64,000 bases of DNA from Methanobacteriota archaeon (lineage in GTDB: Archaea > Methanobacteriota > Methanobacteria > Methanobacteriales > Methanobacteriaceae): NCBI GenBank assembly GCA_023411115.1, contig JAEYPF010000010.1, forward strand, positions 310,001 to 374,000, given 5' to 3'. Numbering within the stretch: the stretch's first letter is position 1; the number at the start of each line of letters is the position of its first letter. The notes below the pieces were generated by a model. That model saw only the letters and a program-made list of their open reading frames with translations, searched no databases and was not told the origin of the DNA. The position numbers were made by a program, and so were the translations under genes. Below, piece after piece: positions 28,618 to 38,105 of the stretch.

Positions 28618-28932
28618 GCACATTCCTCCAGGTTTTAATTGAATTTTATTTATAAGTTATTATATACATTAAAAATGTATTTTGTATCTTTGAATAATAA
28701 TTATTAGAAATTATCGATATAAAAGCTTAATACTGATTTAACTTGAAAATCTATTCAAAAATGCAGTTTTTACTTTAAAATTGAATATCTTTGTATTTAG
28801 ATTTAATGTTTACTTAGTTCAAGTGACACTGATACATTCCATTACACTAGATTTATTAACTATATTTATAATAGATAAATTTATTTATATATGTTTCTTA
28901 AAATCCATTAAAATGTACCTATAGGTAAAACG
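28618..28932. promoter_or_regulatory. Divergent promoter region of tbp
   Basis: A TATA-like run read on the minus strand at about 28645-28662 serves tbp. TTTATTTATATATG at about 28880-28893 serves the plus-strand gene at 28933. The rest is A/T-rich without open frames. Confidence 0.5.
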
Positions 28933-29358
28933 ATGATAAGCCCAAAAGTGTACCAGCAACAAATTCAAGATCTTGGAATCGAAGGTATGATTGTATCTCC
29001 AGAAAATACCGATGAAGCAGCTCATCTTTTAGATGAACTTAATCACATGGAAAAACTCCTGGAAAGAATCAGACACAACCTCCGTATAGACATAAGAGCC
29101 ATAAGAATTGAATATATGGAGAAAATAAAGGAAATAAAAGATTCCTCGAAAGTAATAGGCCTGTACAGTAAACAGCGGCCTATGAAAGATAAAATAAACG
29201 ATAAAAGGAATTTAATAGATGAACGCGATTTAAAAATCGCACCATATGAATCCATTGAATATACCATAGACGAGTACCTGAAACAGACAAAAGATGCTAA
29301 AAAATATCTCGTCAACTATTCCAGAAGACAGATCCATGGTACTGATGATTTAATTTAG
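28933..29358 (+). CDS. Conserved archaeal protein of unknown function
   Basis: 141 residues, mostly helical and charged, with no membrane segment. An N-terminal part (ISPKVYQQQIQDLGIEGM) leads to a coiled-coil-like section HLLDELNHMEKLLERIRHNLRIDIRAIRIEYMEKIKEI and a basic part SKQRPMKDKINDKRNLID. AGGTAAAACG precedes the ATG. It is divergent from tbp. I do not recognise a family; a nucleic-acid-associated role would be inference from charge alone. Confidence 0.7.
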   Translation: MISPKVYQQQIQDLGIEGMIVSPENTDEAAHLLDELNHMEKLLERIRHNLRIDIRAIRIEYMEKIKEIKDSSKVIGLYSKQRPMKDKINDKRNLIDERDLKIAPYESIEYTIDEYLKQTKDAKKYLVNYSRRQIHGTDDLI

Positions 29359-29649
29359 TGAAAATGAAATTGCATTAAGAGTTAATTTTAATTCTAAAGT
29401 AATTTACCTAATCATTTTGAGGGCAATTATTACCAGATAAATCAGCCATTCCTATTTTTTTACTGTGATTATTTTTATATAAATCAATTACAAGTTAATT
29501 CTATATTCAACTACCTTAGATTCGATTTTTTATCTTTTTAATCATATTATTCAAATAAAACTTCATTTATAAAAGGATATATAATGATTAAAGACATATT
29601 ATTAAGAATCAAGGTTTAAATCTTATATTTATTCAAAGGAGGCTACTGT

Positions 29650-31449
29650 ATCAAATCAGGAAACCCTGCTAAAGATGATTTAGAACTTTCGTTTAATGCA
29701 GAAAAAGTGCTTCAAAAAAGATATTTACTTAAAAATGAAGAAGGCATCATCGAAACTCCAGAAGCGATGTTTAAAAGAGTTTCGGCGGCGATAGCAAGTG
29801 CTGATAATTTATATAATAGCGGAGATGTGGGCAAAACAGAAGAAGAATTTTATCATGCCATGTCCAGGCTGGAATTTCTTCCAAATTCTCCAACTTTAAT
29901 GAATGCAGGCACTCCCATTAACCAGCTTTCGGCATGCTTTGTCATATATGTAGAAGATTCAATAAAAGGGATCTTCAATGCACTAAAGCATATGGCCCTC
30001 ATCCATAAATCAGGAGGGGGAGTTGGATTTTCATTTTCAAATATAAGGCCAAAGGGAGATATGGTAAAATCAACCAAAGGAGTTGCATCCGGCCCAGTAT
30101 CATTCATGAAAATTTTTGACACTGCCACAGATGTTATTAAACAGGGTGGGCGGAGAAGAGGGGCAAATATGGCAATACTGGATGTCAGACATCCAGACAT
30201 AATTGAATTTATTACATCAAAGGAACAAGAAGGTGTTTTAACTAATTTCAATATATCTGTAGCTGTTGATGAGGAATTCATGAATGCAGCCCTAAACAAT
30301 AAAGAGTACAGCCTGATAAATCCAAGAAATGGAGAAGTTGTCAGAAATTTGCAGGCAAATGAAGTATTTGACCTTATAGTAAGTAATGCCTGGAAGTGTG
30401 GAGATCCCGGAATTATATTTATAGATGAAATAAACAGGAAAAATCCTACCCATAACAGCGGCAAAATAGAAGCTGTGAATCCATGCGGAGAGCAGCCACT
30501 TTTAAACTACGAATCATGCAACTTAGGCTCCATAAATTTAGTAAAAATGGTTAAAAATGGTGAAATAGATTTTTATAAGCTGGAAAACACTATTAAAACC
30601 GCAGTACATTTTTTAGACAATGTAATTGATGTGAACACTTTCCCAATTTCAAAGATAAAAAGTGAAACACTTAAAAATCGTAAAATTGGTCTTGGAATTA
30701 TGGGATTTGCAGAAATGCTTATAATGCTTGGAATTCCTTATGATTCACAGGAAGCAATGGATGTAGCGGAAAAAATAATGGAATTTATAACTTTTAATGC
30801 AAGAAAAGCCTCTGCAGAACTGGGCCAATCAAGAGGATCTTTCCCAAATTTTAAAGGAAGTATTTATAAAGACTACTCTGCCATGAGAAACGCAACTGTA
30901 ACTACTATTGCACCTACCGGCACCATAAGTATAATTGCAAATGTAACAAGTGGAATTGAACCTCTTTTTGCGATTTCATTTATTCGCGATGTAATGGAAG
31001 GTGAAAAGCTACTGGAGGTTAACAGACTTTTCAAAAATACTGCAGAAAAAAAAGGATTCTACAGTGAAGAATTGATGAACGAAATTGCCCGAAATGGATC
31101 CATTCAGAAAATTGATGGAATCGGTGAAAATATAAAACGGATATTCGTGGCAGCACATGATATAGACCCCCAGTGGCATGTGAAGATCCAGTCAGCATTT
31201 CAGAAGCACGTTGATAATGCAGTTTCAAAAACAGTTAATTTACCAAATAATGCATACCCCGAAGATGTAAAAAACATTATATTACTTGCACATAAACTTA
31301 AATGCAAAGGAATTACAGTATACAGGTACGGAAGTAAGGGAAGACAGGTTCTTTATCTAAGTTCAACTAAAGATATCAGTGAAGAAGAGCAGTTAAATGT
31401 GGACTCAGAGTATTCTGGAGGATGCCCATCTTCCAGATGCCCATTTTAA
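29650..31449 (+). CDS. nrdJ: Adenosylcobalamin-dependent ribonucleotide reductase (class II)
   Basis: Reduces ribonucleotides to deoxyribonucleotides using adenosylcobalamin. Family features: FLPNSPTLMNAG, the SACFV Cys, GGGVGFSFSNIRPKGD, GGRRRGANMAILDV, the NPCGEQPLL and SCNLGSINL active-site region, and APTGTISIIA. The redox-active C-terminus reads GGCPSSRCPF. About 600 residues, no ATP cone. The start is odd: the frame opens at 29620, and a perfect GGAGG (29638-29642) stands seven bases before ATC at 29650. No ATG/GTG/TTG lies between; the first is GTG at 29707, which would cut 19 residues including the conserved lead into KVLQKRYLL. I annotate ATC as the probable start. Confidence 0.9.
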   Translation: MKSGNPAKDDLELSFNAEKVLQKRYLLKNEEGIIETPEAMFKRVSAAIASADNLYNSGDVGKTEEEFYHAMSRLEFLPNSPTLMNAGTPINQLSACFVIYVEDSIKGIFNALKHMALIHKSGGGVGFSFSNIRPKGDMVKSTKGVASGPVSFMKIFDTATDVIKQGGRRRGANMAILDVRHPDIIEFITSKEQEGVLTNFNISVAVDEEFMNAALNNKEYSLINPRNGEVVRNLQANEVFDLIVSNAWKCGDPGIIFIDEINRKNPTHNSGKIEAVNPCGEQPLLNYESCNLGSINLVKMVKNGEIDFYKLENTIKTAVHFLDNVIDVNTFPISKIKSETLKNRKIGLGIMGFAEMLIMLGIPYDSQEAMDVAEKIMEFITFNARKASAELGQSRGSFPNFKGSIYKDYSAMRNATVTTIAPTGTISIIANVTSGIEPLFAISFIRDVMEGEKLLEVNRLFKNTAEKKGFYSEELMNEIARNGSIQKIDGIGENIKRIFVAAHDIDPQWHVKIQSAFQKHVDNAVSKTVNLPNNAYPEDVKNIILLAHKLKCKGITVYRYGSKGRQVLYLSSTKDISEEEQLNVDSEYSGGCPSSRCPF

Positions 31450-31475
31450 ATAATTAAATTAAGTAAGGCGATTTT

Positions 31476-32027
31476 ATGATAGAAGTGGAAGTTAAAGCCC
31501 ATGTTAACGATTTTAACAGCGTAAAAATTAAATTAAACGAAATCGGTGCTAAAAAAGTAAAAGTAGAATATCAGAAGGATACCTATTTTAACAATCCTTC
31601 CTACAGGGACTTTGAAAAAAGTGATGAAGCACTGCGAATAAGGAATACTAAAATAAACAATGATGAATCCCAACTAATACTCACATATAAAGGCCCTAAA
31701 CTGGATGAGGTAAGCAAAACACGTAAAGAAATAGAAGTTAATGTGGCTGATTCTAAAAATACTGGTTTAATTCTGGAAAACCTTGGATTTAAACCTGCTG
31801 CAGATGTTGAAAAAGATAGAACTACTTATCTACTTAATGAATTTATTATATCACTCGATAAAGTCCATAATGTTGGAAACTTCGTCGAAATAGAAAAGGA
31901 TATGACTGAAGGTGAAGACTTTAAAGAAGCACTGGATAAAATATTTGCCATATATAAAAAGCTTGGAATTGAAGAAGGATTCGAGCGGAGATCGTATTTA
32001 GAACTTATGGGTGTCTACAAAAGCTAA
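31476..32027 (+). CDS. CYTH-domain protein (class IV adenylate cyclase/thiamine triphosphatase-like)
   Basis: A 183-residue CYTH-fold protein that acts on triphosphate substrates. The N-terminal ExExK motif reads EVEVKAHV; basic and acidic tunnel residues follow in DEALRIRN, LILTYKGPKLDE and RKEIEV, and FVEIEKDM near the end. Archaeal members may be triphosphatases or make cAMP; the substrate cannot be set from sequence. AAGGCG lies before the ATG, 26 bases after nrdJ, so the genes are probably cotranscribed. Confidence 0.87.
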   Translation: MIEVEVKAHVNDFNSVKIKLNEIGAKKVKVEYQKDTYFNNPSYRDFEKSDEALRIRNTKINNDESQLILTYKGPKLDEVSKTRKEIEVNVADSKNTGLILENLGFKPAADVEKDRTTYLLNEFIISLDKVHNVGNFVEIEKDMTEGEDFKEALDKIFAIYKKLGIEEGFERRSYLELMGVYKS

Positions 32028-32381
32028 ACGACCAAAAAATTCTTAATTTTCATTTTTAAACTAATTTAGAAAGAGTAATCAAAAAATTAAAATTATCGAG
32101 AATATCCTTTATAAAATAATTATTAAAAATGAATGATGGAAGCTAATTTCCGGCATTTTTCTTCTTTTGTTGATTTAATATTATTTAACCGTGCCATTTA
32201 AATAATAAAAAGGTTAAGATAGACAAATAGTCACAAAAAATGGATTATACCATATTTTTATATAATTAAAAAACAAAAAGTACATCAATCTTAAAAAGGT
32301 AAAATCAATAAAACCTAACATATTGACTATCTATGATAAAATCAATTTCATTAATTTTAAATAAATCAAGGTGGGAAAATT
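32028..32381. promoter_or_regulatory. Promoter region of the aksA-hacA genes
   Basis: An A/T-rich gap with TTTTTATATAA at about 32255-32265, placed for transcription to start roughly 95 bases before aksA, so the transcript has a leader. No strong secondary structure is visible in that leader. Confidence 0.45.
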
Positions 32382-33557
32382 TTGAAATATTTTGTTAGTC
32401 CTTATAATGACTCAGTCGATTTAAAATTTCCAAAGGATATCATAATATACGACACAACAATGAGAGATGGAGAACAAACTCCAGGAGTATGTTTAAGGCC
32501 GCCTGAAAAACTAAAAATTGCAAGAAGTCTTGATGAACTAGGAATACATCAAATAGAAGCAGGATTTCCAATGGTTTCAAACGAAGAAAAAAGATCCGTT
32601 AAGGCCATTGTAGATGAAGATTTCAATGCCGATATAATCTGTTTATCGAGGACAAAAAAAGAAGACATTGACACTGCACTGGACTGCGACGTTGATGGTA
32701 TAATAACATTCATGGCCACTTCTGATCTTCACTTAAAACATAAGCTCAAAATGACCAGAGAACAGGCCCTGAATATATGCATGAAATCGATTGAATATGC
32801 AAAGGACCATGGTATTTTCGTGGCGTTTTCTGCCGAAGATGCTACAAGAACTGATTTAGGTTTCTTAAAACAGATCTATAAAAAAGCTCAAGATTACGGC
32901 GTGGATAGAGTGCACATAGCAGATACTGTGGGGGCATTAAGCCCTCAAGGCGCAGAATATCTTGTAAAAGAACTAAGAAAAGACATAAAAACAGGAATAG
33001 CTATGCACTGCCATAATGACTTTGGTTTAGCTACTGCAAACACTATTTCAGGTTTCCTCGCTGGTGCGAATGCTGCATCAACTACAGTTAATGGAATAGG
33101 GGAAAGAGCAGGTAACGCATCCCTTGAAGAACTGGTAATGACTTTAAGAGTTATCTACGGTCTTGATCTAGGATTCAAACTTGAAAATTTTTATGAAATT
33201 TCAAAACTTGTTGAAGAGCTTACAGATGTAAAGGTACCTGAAAACAAACCAATTGTTGGAAAAAATGTGTTCAGACATGAATCAGGGATTCACGTGGATG
33301 CAGTTATTGAAGAACCACTCACCTATGAACCATTTTTACCAGAAATGGTTGGTCATCACAGAAAAATAGTACTTGGAAAACATTCCGGCTGTAGAGCTGT
33401 TAAAGCAAAGCTCGATGCATGTGGAATTAATGTTACAAAAGATGAATTGTGTAAAATTGTAGAAGAGGTTAAAAAGAGCAGGGAAAACGGTAAATACATA
33501 AATGACGAACTTTTCAATCAGATCGTCAGATCAGTACGTGGACTTGCAGACTTATAA
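32382..33557 (+). CDS. aksA: Homocitrate synthase family protein (AksA)
   Basis: Condenses acetyl-CoA with 2-oxoglutarate and longer 2-oxo acids in the chain-extension pathway to 7-mercaptoheptanoyl threonine phosphate (coenzyme B). The HMGL-like TIM barrel shows DTTMRDGEQTPGV at the start, IEAGFPMVS, ADTVGALSP, the metal-binding MHCHNDFGLATAN, and GIGERAGNASLEELV; the C-terminal part includes GKNVFRHESGIHVDA and GKHSG. LeuA/CimA paralogues are similar; the adjoining hacA and the family pattern favour AksA. TTG start follows AAGGTGGG. 391 residues is standard. Confidence 0.88.
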   Translation: MKYFVSPYNDSVDLKFPKDIIIYDTTMRDGEQTPGVCLRPPEKLKIARSLDELGIHQIEAGFPMVSNEEKRSVKAIVDEDFNADIICLSRTKKEDIDTALDCDVDGIITFMATSDLHLKHKLKMTREQALNICMKSIEYAKDHGIFVAFSAEDATRTDLGFLKQIYKKAQDYGVDRVHIADTVGALSPQGAEYLVKELRKDIKTGIAMHCHNDFGLATANTISGFLAGANAASTTVNGIGERAGNASLEELVMTLRVIYGLDLGFKLENFYEISKLVEELTDVKVPENKPIVGKNVFRHESGIHVDAVIEEPLTYEPFLPEMVGHHRKIVLGKHSGCRAVKAKLDACGINVTKDELCKIVEEVKKSRENGKYINDELFNQIVRSVRGLADL

Positions 33558-33604
33558 CTGAAAATAATACTTATCATTAAAATACTGATCCCAGGGTTGA
33601 TTAA

Positions 33605-34852
33605 ATGAATATCACTGAAAAAATACTTTCAAAGGCTGCCGGAAAAAAAGAAGTGCATCCCGGAGAAATTATCCAAGCAGACATAGATTTAGCAATGACA
33701 CACGACGGAACATCACCACCAACTATAAAGACCTTTAACAAGGTCGCCGAAAGAGTATGGGATCCTGAAAAAATTGTTATTGTTTTTGATCACAACATCC
33801 CTGCAAACAACATTGGCTCAGCTGAATTTCAAAAAGTTGCCAAGAAATTTGCAAAGGAACAGGGAATTAAAAACATATATACTCAGGGAGAAGGAATATG
33901 CCACCAGGTACTCCCCGAAAAAGGTTACATCAAGCCAGGTAAAGTTATTGTAGGGGCAGATTCACATACATGTACCTACGGGGCATTTGGAGCTTTTGCA
34001 ACAGGTATGGGTGCAACAGATGTTGCAATGATATTTGCAACAGGTAAAACATGGTTTATGGTACCTGAAGCTTTCAAAGTAACAGTAAATGGTAATTTAG
34101 GGCAATACGTGTCTGCAAAAGACGTTGTATTGAATGTGGCCGGCGAAATCGGATCCTCCGGTGCAACATATAAATCATTGGAGTTTCATGGGCAAACCAT
34201 TGAGTCGATGAGCGTTGCAGGGAGGATGACCATCTGCAACATGGCTATTGAAATGGGGGCCAAAAATGGAATCATGGAACCCAACAAACTAACCATGGAA
34301 TATCTGAAAGAAAGGGGCATTAATTATCTTGAAGTTGTTAAGTCAGACAGAGATGCAAATTACGAAAAAGAATATTTATTCGATGTTAACGGCCTTGAAC
34401 CCCAAATTTCATGCCCACATGATGTGGATAATGTTAAAGGTGTTTCCAAGGTAGAAGGAACATCCATAGACCAGGCTTTCATCGGTTCATGTACCAACGG
34501 AAGACTTGAAGATTTAAGGGACGCAGCTCAGGTTCTCGAAGGGCATAAAATACATGAAGATGTAAGGCTAATTATAGTGCCTGCTTCAGCCAGTATATAC
34601 AAACAAGCGTTAAAAGAAGGAATAATTGAGACATTTTTAGATTCAGGAGCCATAGTCTGTAATCCTGGATGTGGACCGTGCTTAGGGGCACATATGGGTG
34701 TTTTAGGTTCTGAAGAAATATGTATTTCCACTACCAACAGAAATTTCATTGGCAGGATGGGAGACCCCGAATCATATTTATACCTTGCAAATCCAGCAGT
34801 TGTGGCTTATTCAGCGATTTTAGGGGAAATTGGAAATCCGCAAGATATGTGA
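33605..34852 (+). CDS. hacA: Homoaconitase/isopropylmalate dehydratase large subunit (methanogen HacA)
   Basis: A [4Fe-4S] dehydratase that isomerises homocitrate-type acids in the coenzyme B pathway (or isopropylmalate in leucine synthesis). The large-subunit signature is complete: GADSHTCTYGAFGAFATGMG, the FIGSCTNGRLEDL cluster Cys, and NPGCGPCLGAHMGVL with the CxxC pair; HACA-like AGKKEVHPGEIIQADIDLAMTHD opens it. It starts 47 bases after aksA with CAGGG as SD. The small subunit (hacB) is not next to it. 415 residues is standard. Confidence 0.9.
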   Translation: MNITEKILSKAAGKKEVHPGEIIQADIDLAMTHDGTSPPTIKTFNKVAERVWDPEKIVIVFDHNIPANNIGSAEFQKVAKKFAKEQGIKNIYTQGEGICHQVLPEKGYIKPGKVIVGADSHTCTYGAFGAFATGMGATDVAMIFATGKTWFMVPEAFKVTVNGNLGQYVSAKDVVLNVAGEIGSSGATYKSLEFHGQTIESMSVAGRMTICNMAIEMGAKNGIMEPNKLTMEYLKERGINYLEVVKSDRDANYEKEYLFDVNGLEPQISCPHDVDNVKGVSKVEGTSIDQAFIGSCTNGRLEDLRDAAQVLEGHKIHEDVRLIIVPASASIYKQALKEGIIETFLDSGAIVCNPGCGPCLGAHMGVLGSEEICISTTNRNFIGRMGDPESYLYLANPAVVAYSAILGEIGNPQDM

Positions 34853-34961
34853 ATAAACAAATTACGTTTCAATGAGCTAAACAATTAAAAAAATCATTAT
34901 AAATTCCCGATACACCATTCAAGTTCATTTATACTTAAAAAAAACTCTCTCAGGGAAAAAT

Positions 34962-35501
34962 ATGAACATAAATGTAATGGATGAAATCAAAGAATTGGAA
35001 AATAATCTTGGAAACCTTTCAAGCGCCCAAAAAATACTCCTTGCAACTGATGGATCAGTTACAACAATCCTAGATGTATTAAAAGGGCATATAAACGTTG
35101 ACACGCTTGTACAGGAGTTCCGGGAAGCAGATGAGATCCAGGCTCAGGAATTAGGCATCAATAAAGGGGATACAGTTAACTACAGGGCAGTAGTAATGAG
35201 CCATAATCCTGAAGAGCCGTTGATACATGCAATATCGTTAACCCCCGTTGATAAACTTACCAATAACTTCAAAGAAGATCTTCTGAAGGCAGACATCCCA
35301 ATTGGGCGAATTTTAAAGAAATACAACATCGAGTCGAGAAGAGAAGTGACCCATATAGGTGCTGAAGAGCCAGATGATGAACTTAAGAAGATATTCGGCA
35401 CAGATTCAATGATGCTTACACGAATTTACAACATCATCTATAAAGATGAAGTTTTAATCAGGATAAAAGAGGTATTTCCTTACAGTTTATTCAGGGAATA
35501 A
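34962..35501 (+). CDS. Chorismate pyruvate-lyase-like (DUF98) protein
   Basis: A 179-residue protein of the DUF98/UbiC-like fold, which in bacteria releases pyruvate from chorismate to give 4-hydroxybenzoate. Visible features: an N-terminal helix with LSSAQKILLATDGSVTTILDVL, a central RAVVMSHNPEEPLIHAIS strand region, and the C-terminal MLTRIYNIIYKDEVLIRIKEVFPYSL. A role in making an aromatic acid (for example a precursor for tetrahydromethanopterin-type cofactors) is possible, not shown. SD CAGGG precedes the ATG. Its place just before fen1 matches the order I recall in M. thermautotrophicus. Confidence 0.82.
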   Translation: MNINVMDEIKELENNLGNLSSAQKILLATDGSVTTILDVLKGHINVDTLVQEFREADEIQAQELGINKGDTVNYRAVVMSHNPEEPLIHAISLTPVDKLTNNFKEDLLKADIPIGRILKKYNIESRREVTHIGAEEPDDELKKIFGTDSMMLTRIYNIIYKDEVLIRIKEVFPYSLFRE

Positions 35502-35541
35502 TTCCTTTCTAATATTATTTTTACAATCAACAGGTGATATA

Positions 35542-36531
35542 ATGGGACTTAAGTTTAAAGATATTGTATCTTCTCATGAAATAAAAATAGACGAATTAAA
35601 GGGTAAAGTTGTGGCGCTGGATGCTTCAAACACTATTTATCAATTTTTATCAAGCATCAGACAGATAGACGGCACACCATTAATGGACAGCCAGGGAAAT
35701 ATCACATCCCACCTAAGCGGTATCCTTTACCGAACTTCATCACTTGTTGATAAAGAAATAAAACCAATTTATGTCTTTGACGGTAAAGCCCATGTTCTTA
35801 AAAAGGACACACAGGATGGGAGGCGCCAGGTAAGGGAAGAGGCAGAGGTACAATGGAAAAAAGCTGTTGATGAAGGCCGAATTGAAGATGCAAGGAAATA
35901 TGCAATGCGTTCATCCAGAATGACTACTGATATCATCGAAAGCTCTAAAAAGCTCCTTAAATTAATGGGAATCCCTTACATTCAGGCGATATCTGAGGGT
36001 GAAGCACAGGCATCTTACATGGTTGAAAAAGGGGATGCATGGTGCGTAGCTTCGCAGGATTACGACTGCATGTTATTTGGGGCGGATAGAATGCTTAAAA
36101 ATATAGCCGCCAGAGGTGCTAAGTCAAGGTTAGAAATGATTTACCTTAATGAAGTCCTGGAAATGAATGAATTAACACGTGAACAGCTCATTGATGTTGC
36201 CGTCCTTGTAGGAACTGATTTTAACGAGGGAATTAAAGGAGTCGGTGCTAAAAAAGGACGTAATTTAATTAAAAAGCATGGGGATGTTTACGGGGCACTT
36301 AAGCACCTTAAGACTGAATTAGATGTTGACCCTCAGGAAGTCAGGGATATATTCTTAGACCATGATTTTATCGATGATTATGAGATTAAGTGGAATAAGG
36401 CAGATAAAGATGGGATAATTGAGTTTTTGTCTGATAGGCATGATTTTTCGGTGGATCGTGTTGTGGGGGCGTTGGATAAGTTGAAGAAGTTGAACCCTGC
36501 GCAGAAGAGTTTGGAACAATGGTTTGGGTAA
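35542..36531 (+). CDS. fen: Flap endonuclease 1
   Basis: Removes 5' flaps in Okazaki-fragment maturation and repair. All FEN1/XPG metal-site motifs are seen: GLKFKDIV at the N-terminus, VALDASNTIYQFL, YVFDGKAH, EGEAQASYM, SQDYDCMLFGA and GTDFNEGIKGVGAKKG (helix-hairpin-helix). The C-terminus SLEQWFG is the PCNA-binding PIP box. 329 residues is normal. SD CAGGTGA precedes the ATG. The 3' end is copied in decayed form at 40640-40754. Confidence 0.97.
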   Translation: MGLKFKDIVSSHEIKIDELKGKVVALDASNTIYQFLSSIRQIDGTPLMDSQGNITSHLSGILYRTSSLVDKEIKPIYVFDGKAHVLKKDTQDGRRQVREEAEVQWKKAVDEGRIEDARKYAMRSSRMTTDIIESSKKLLKLMGIPYIQAISEGEAQASYMVEKGDAWCVASQDYDCMLFGADRMLKNIAARGAKSRLEMIYLNEVLEMNELTREQLIDVAVLVGTDFNEGIKGVGAKKGRNLIKKHGDVYGALKHLKTELDVDPQEVRDIFLDHDFIDDYEIKWNKADKDGIIEFLSDRHDFSVDRVVGALDKLKKLNPAQKSLEQWFG

Positions 36532-36579
36532 TTTAAAAATATATAAATAAAATATCTATTTTTCTTCCTCTCCCTTCTC

Positions 36580-36728
36580 AATACACTCCTTAGCAATCAA
36601 AATTAATTTCAATATTTCCATAATGAAAGAAGCCGGGCTATCCTAAAGTCCTCAAACGCTTTTTGGCTCTCAAACTCCATAGCTTCATCCATGATCGATA
36701 CTCTTTTCTGTGATTTATTGGATTTTTT
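36580..36728 (-). pseudogene. Decayed copy of a 150-base element (copy A)
   Basis: This stretch aligns along its length with 39396-39545: both contain AAAGAAGCCGGGCTA, AAAGTCCTCAAACGCT, CTTTTTCTGTGATTTATT on the plus strand in the same order. Read on the minus strand, copy A starts MDEAMEFESQKAFEDF and then runs out of frame relative to copy B. It lies just after fen1. The function of the parent is unknown. Confidence 0.6.
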
Positions 36729-36804
36729 CCATATACTTTTATGCTAGGACTATCTGCTACTTATTAAGGATAATAAAAAAATTAGATTTTATTTGGTGAT
36801 AATC

Positions 36805-37722
36805 ATGAATACGAAAACTAAAAATATTTTCTTTATTGCATTACTTAGTATTATTCTCATTTTCGGTTTTATCTTTAATAGAACTTTCCAGACAATATTA
36901 TTCGTGGCTGTACCAGTTCTTGTGGGGTTTATATTCGATAAATTTAACAATGAAAATAAAAAACTTTATTTTAGCGTTATGATTATAATTTTACTCGTAT
37001 TAACAGCTTATTATTCGATTGAAAACCAAATTTATATCTTAGATAGTACAATACCCCTATTAGGAGGATTGACATGTACTCTATTCTATGTTGATGATTG
37101 GAAAAAGAGGAAATCACTTATTGATAGTACTAATCTTATAAAAGAGGGCAAATTTGAGGAAGCATTGCCCCATATCAATTATATATTAGAATCGGACCCT
37201 CAAAATTTCTATGCTTTATACAATAAGGCAGTAATCTTTAATGAAACAGGAAAATATGCAGAATCCATTGAATTATCAGATAAAGTCCTTAAAAAAGATC
37301 CAAAAAACGATTTTGCATTGAATTTGAAGGCAAATGCATTAATAAAACTTGAAAAATATGATGACGCATCTGAAATCATTGATAAACTCCTGAAAAAGAA
37401 TTCTAAAAACGAAATTACGCTTTTTAATAAAGCATTAGCACTTTCAGGTCAGGGAAATTATCAGGATGCAATAGGGTATTATGAAAATTCATTAAAAAGA
37501 TTATCACCCCTGGGAAAATGGAAATTTAAGGGAATGCTTTTAAAAACAGCCCTTCTACCTTCAAAATTAGCTGAATTCTGGTTTGAGAAAGGAAAAGCTC
37601 ACCAAGAACTTCAACAATATAATGAAGCTTTAGATTCATTTAATAAGGCTATAAATATTTATTCTGATTCTGAAGATGCTCTTAACGCTAGATCTGAAGT
37701 TTTGAAAATAATGGGGAAATAA
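36805..37722 (+). CDS. Membrane-anchored TPR protein
   Basis: 305 residues. Three to four hydrophobic helices (residues about 6-25, 28-45, 58-75 and 80-95) anchor a C-terminal TPR domain facing the cytosol. At least four tetratricopeptide units are seen (ALYNKAVIFNETGKYAESIELSDKVLKKDPKN, ALNLKANALIKLEKYDDASEIIDKLLKK and others) and a final FEKGKAHQELQQYNEALDSF unit. TPRs mediate protein-protein contacts; the partner is unknown. The start is ATG at 36805 after GGTGAT; a longer frame from 36793 includes the SD. Confidence 0.85.
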   Translation: MNTKTKNIFFIALLSIILIFGFIFNRTFQTILFVAVPVLVGFIFDKFNNENKKLYFSVMIIILLVLTAYYSIENQIYILDSTIPLLGGLTCTLFYVDDWKKRKSLIDSTNLIKEGKFEEALPHINYILESDPQNFYALYNKAVIFNETGKYAESIELSDKVLKKDPKNDFALNLKANALIKLEKYDDASEIIDKLLKKNSKNEITLFNKALALSGQGNYQDAIGYYENSLKRLSPLGKWKFKGMLLKTALLPSKLAEFWFEKGKAHQELQQYNEALDSFNKAINIYSDSEDALNARSEVLKIMGK

Positions 37723-37807
37723 ATCATGTCCTTCAGTTAAATTTCGAGCATCCGGAGCTTAATTTGGATTGTGTTCACATCAGAGAGTCGTGGAAATCTG
37801 GTTGGCC

Positions 37808-37933
37808 ATGCATGGCTGGAAAATAAGGAAACTAAACGCGGAACTAGATGGTAAGCCTCTTGCAGAATTGATAAGGTTAAATGAGAGGTTAATTGTTGCG
37901 ATTGACGGAGAAAAAAAGAAAATGGAATTTTGA
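37808..37933 (+). pseudogene. Short frame, probable gene remnant
   Basis: A 41-residue frame with WKIRKLNAELDGKPLAELI and an EKKKMEF end. Its first part resembles a 34-residue frame at 50458-50562 (WKIGKLGAEMDDKQL). Both lack an SD and look like ends of a common parent. The rest of the gap 37723-37980 has only broken frames. Confidence 0.35.
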
Positions 37934-37990
37934 ATGAAGTAGAAATTGATGATTTCTAATGTTTTCTTTTCTCCGCAGCGAAAAAACGTA

Positions 37991-38085
37991 GCATTCGAAA
38001 ATCTCTGATTTTCGATGCGTCAAAATCGGAGATTTTGACAGTTTTTGAGCGAGGATTTTTTGATCCACCTTTTTTCTGAAAAAGG
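37991..38085. repeat. Hairpin array 2
   Basis: Three short hairpins: 37991-38018 (CGAAAATC/TCT/GATTTTCG inside a GCAT/ATGC clamp), 38019-38039 (GTCAAAATC/GGA/GATTTTGAC) and 38068-38085 (CCTTTTT/TCTG/AAAAAGG). The first two have the same A-rich arm and three-base loop as the array before sod. It lies between the 3' ends of two convergent genes, so a termination role is possible. Confidence 0.75.
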
Positions 38086-38105
38086 GCGGATTTGAAAGGA
38101 TAATT

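Noticed and set aside
29853..30464. 203-codon minus-strand frame inside nrdJ
   Set aside because: Antisense to highly conserved ribonucleotide reductase motifs; no SD.
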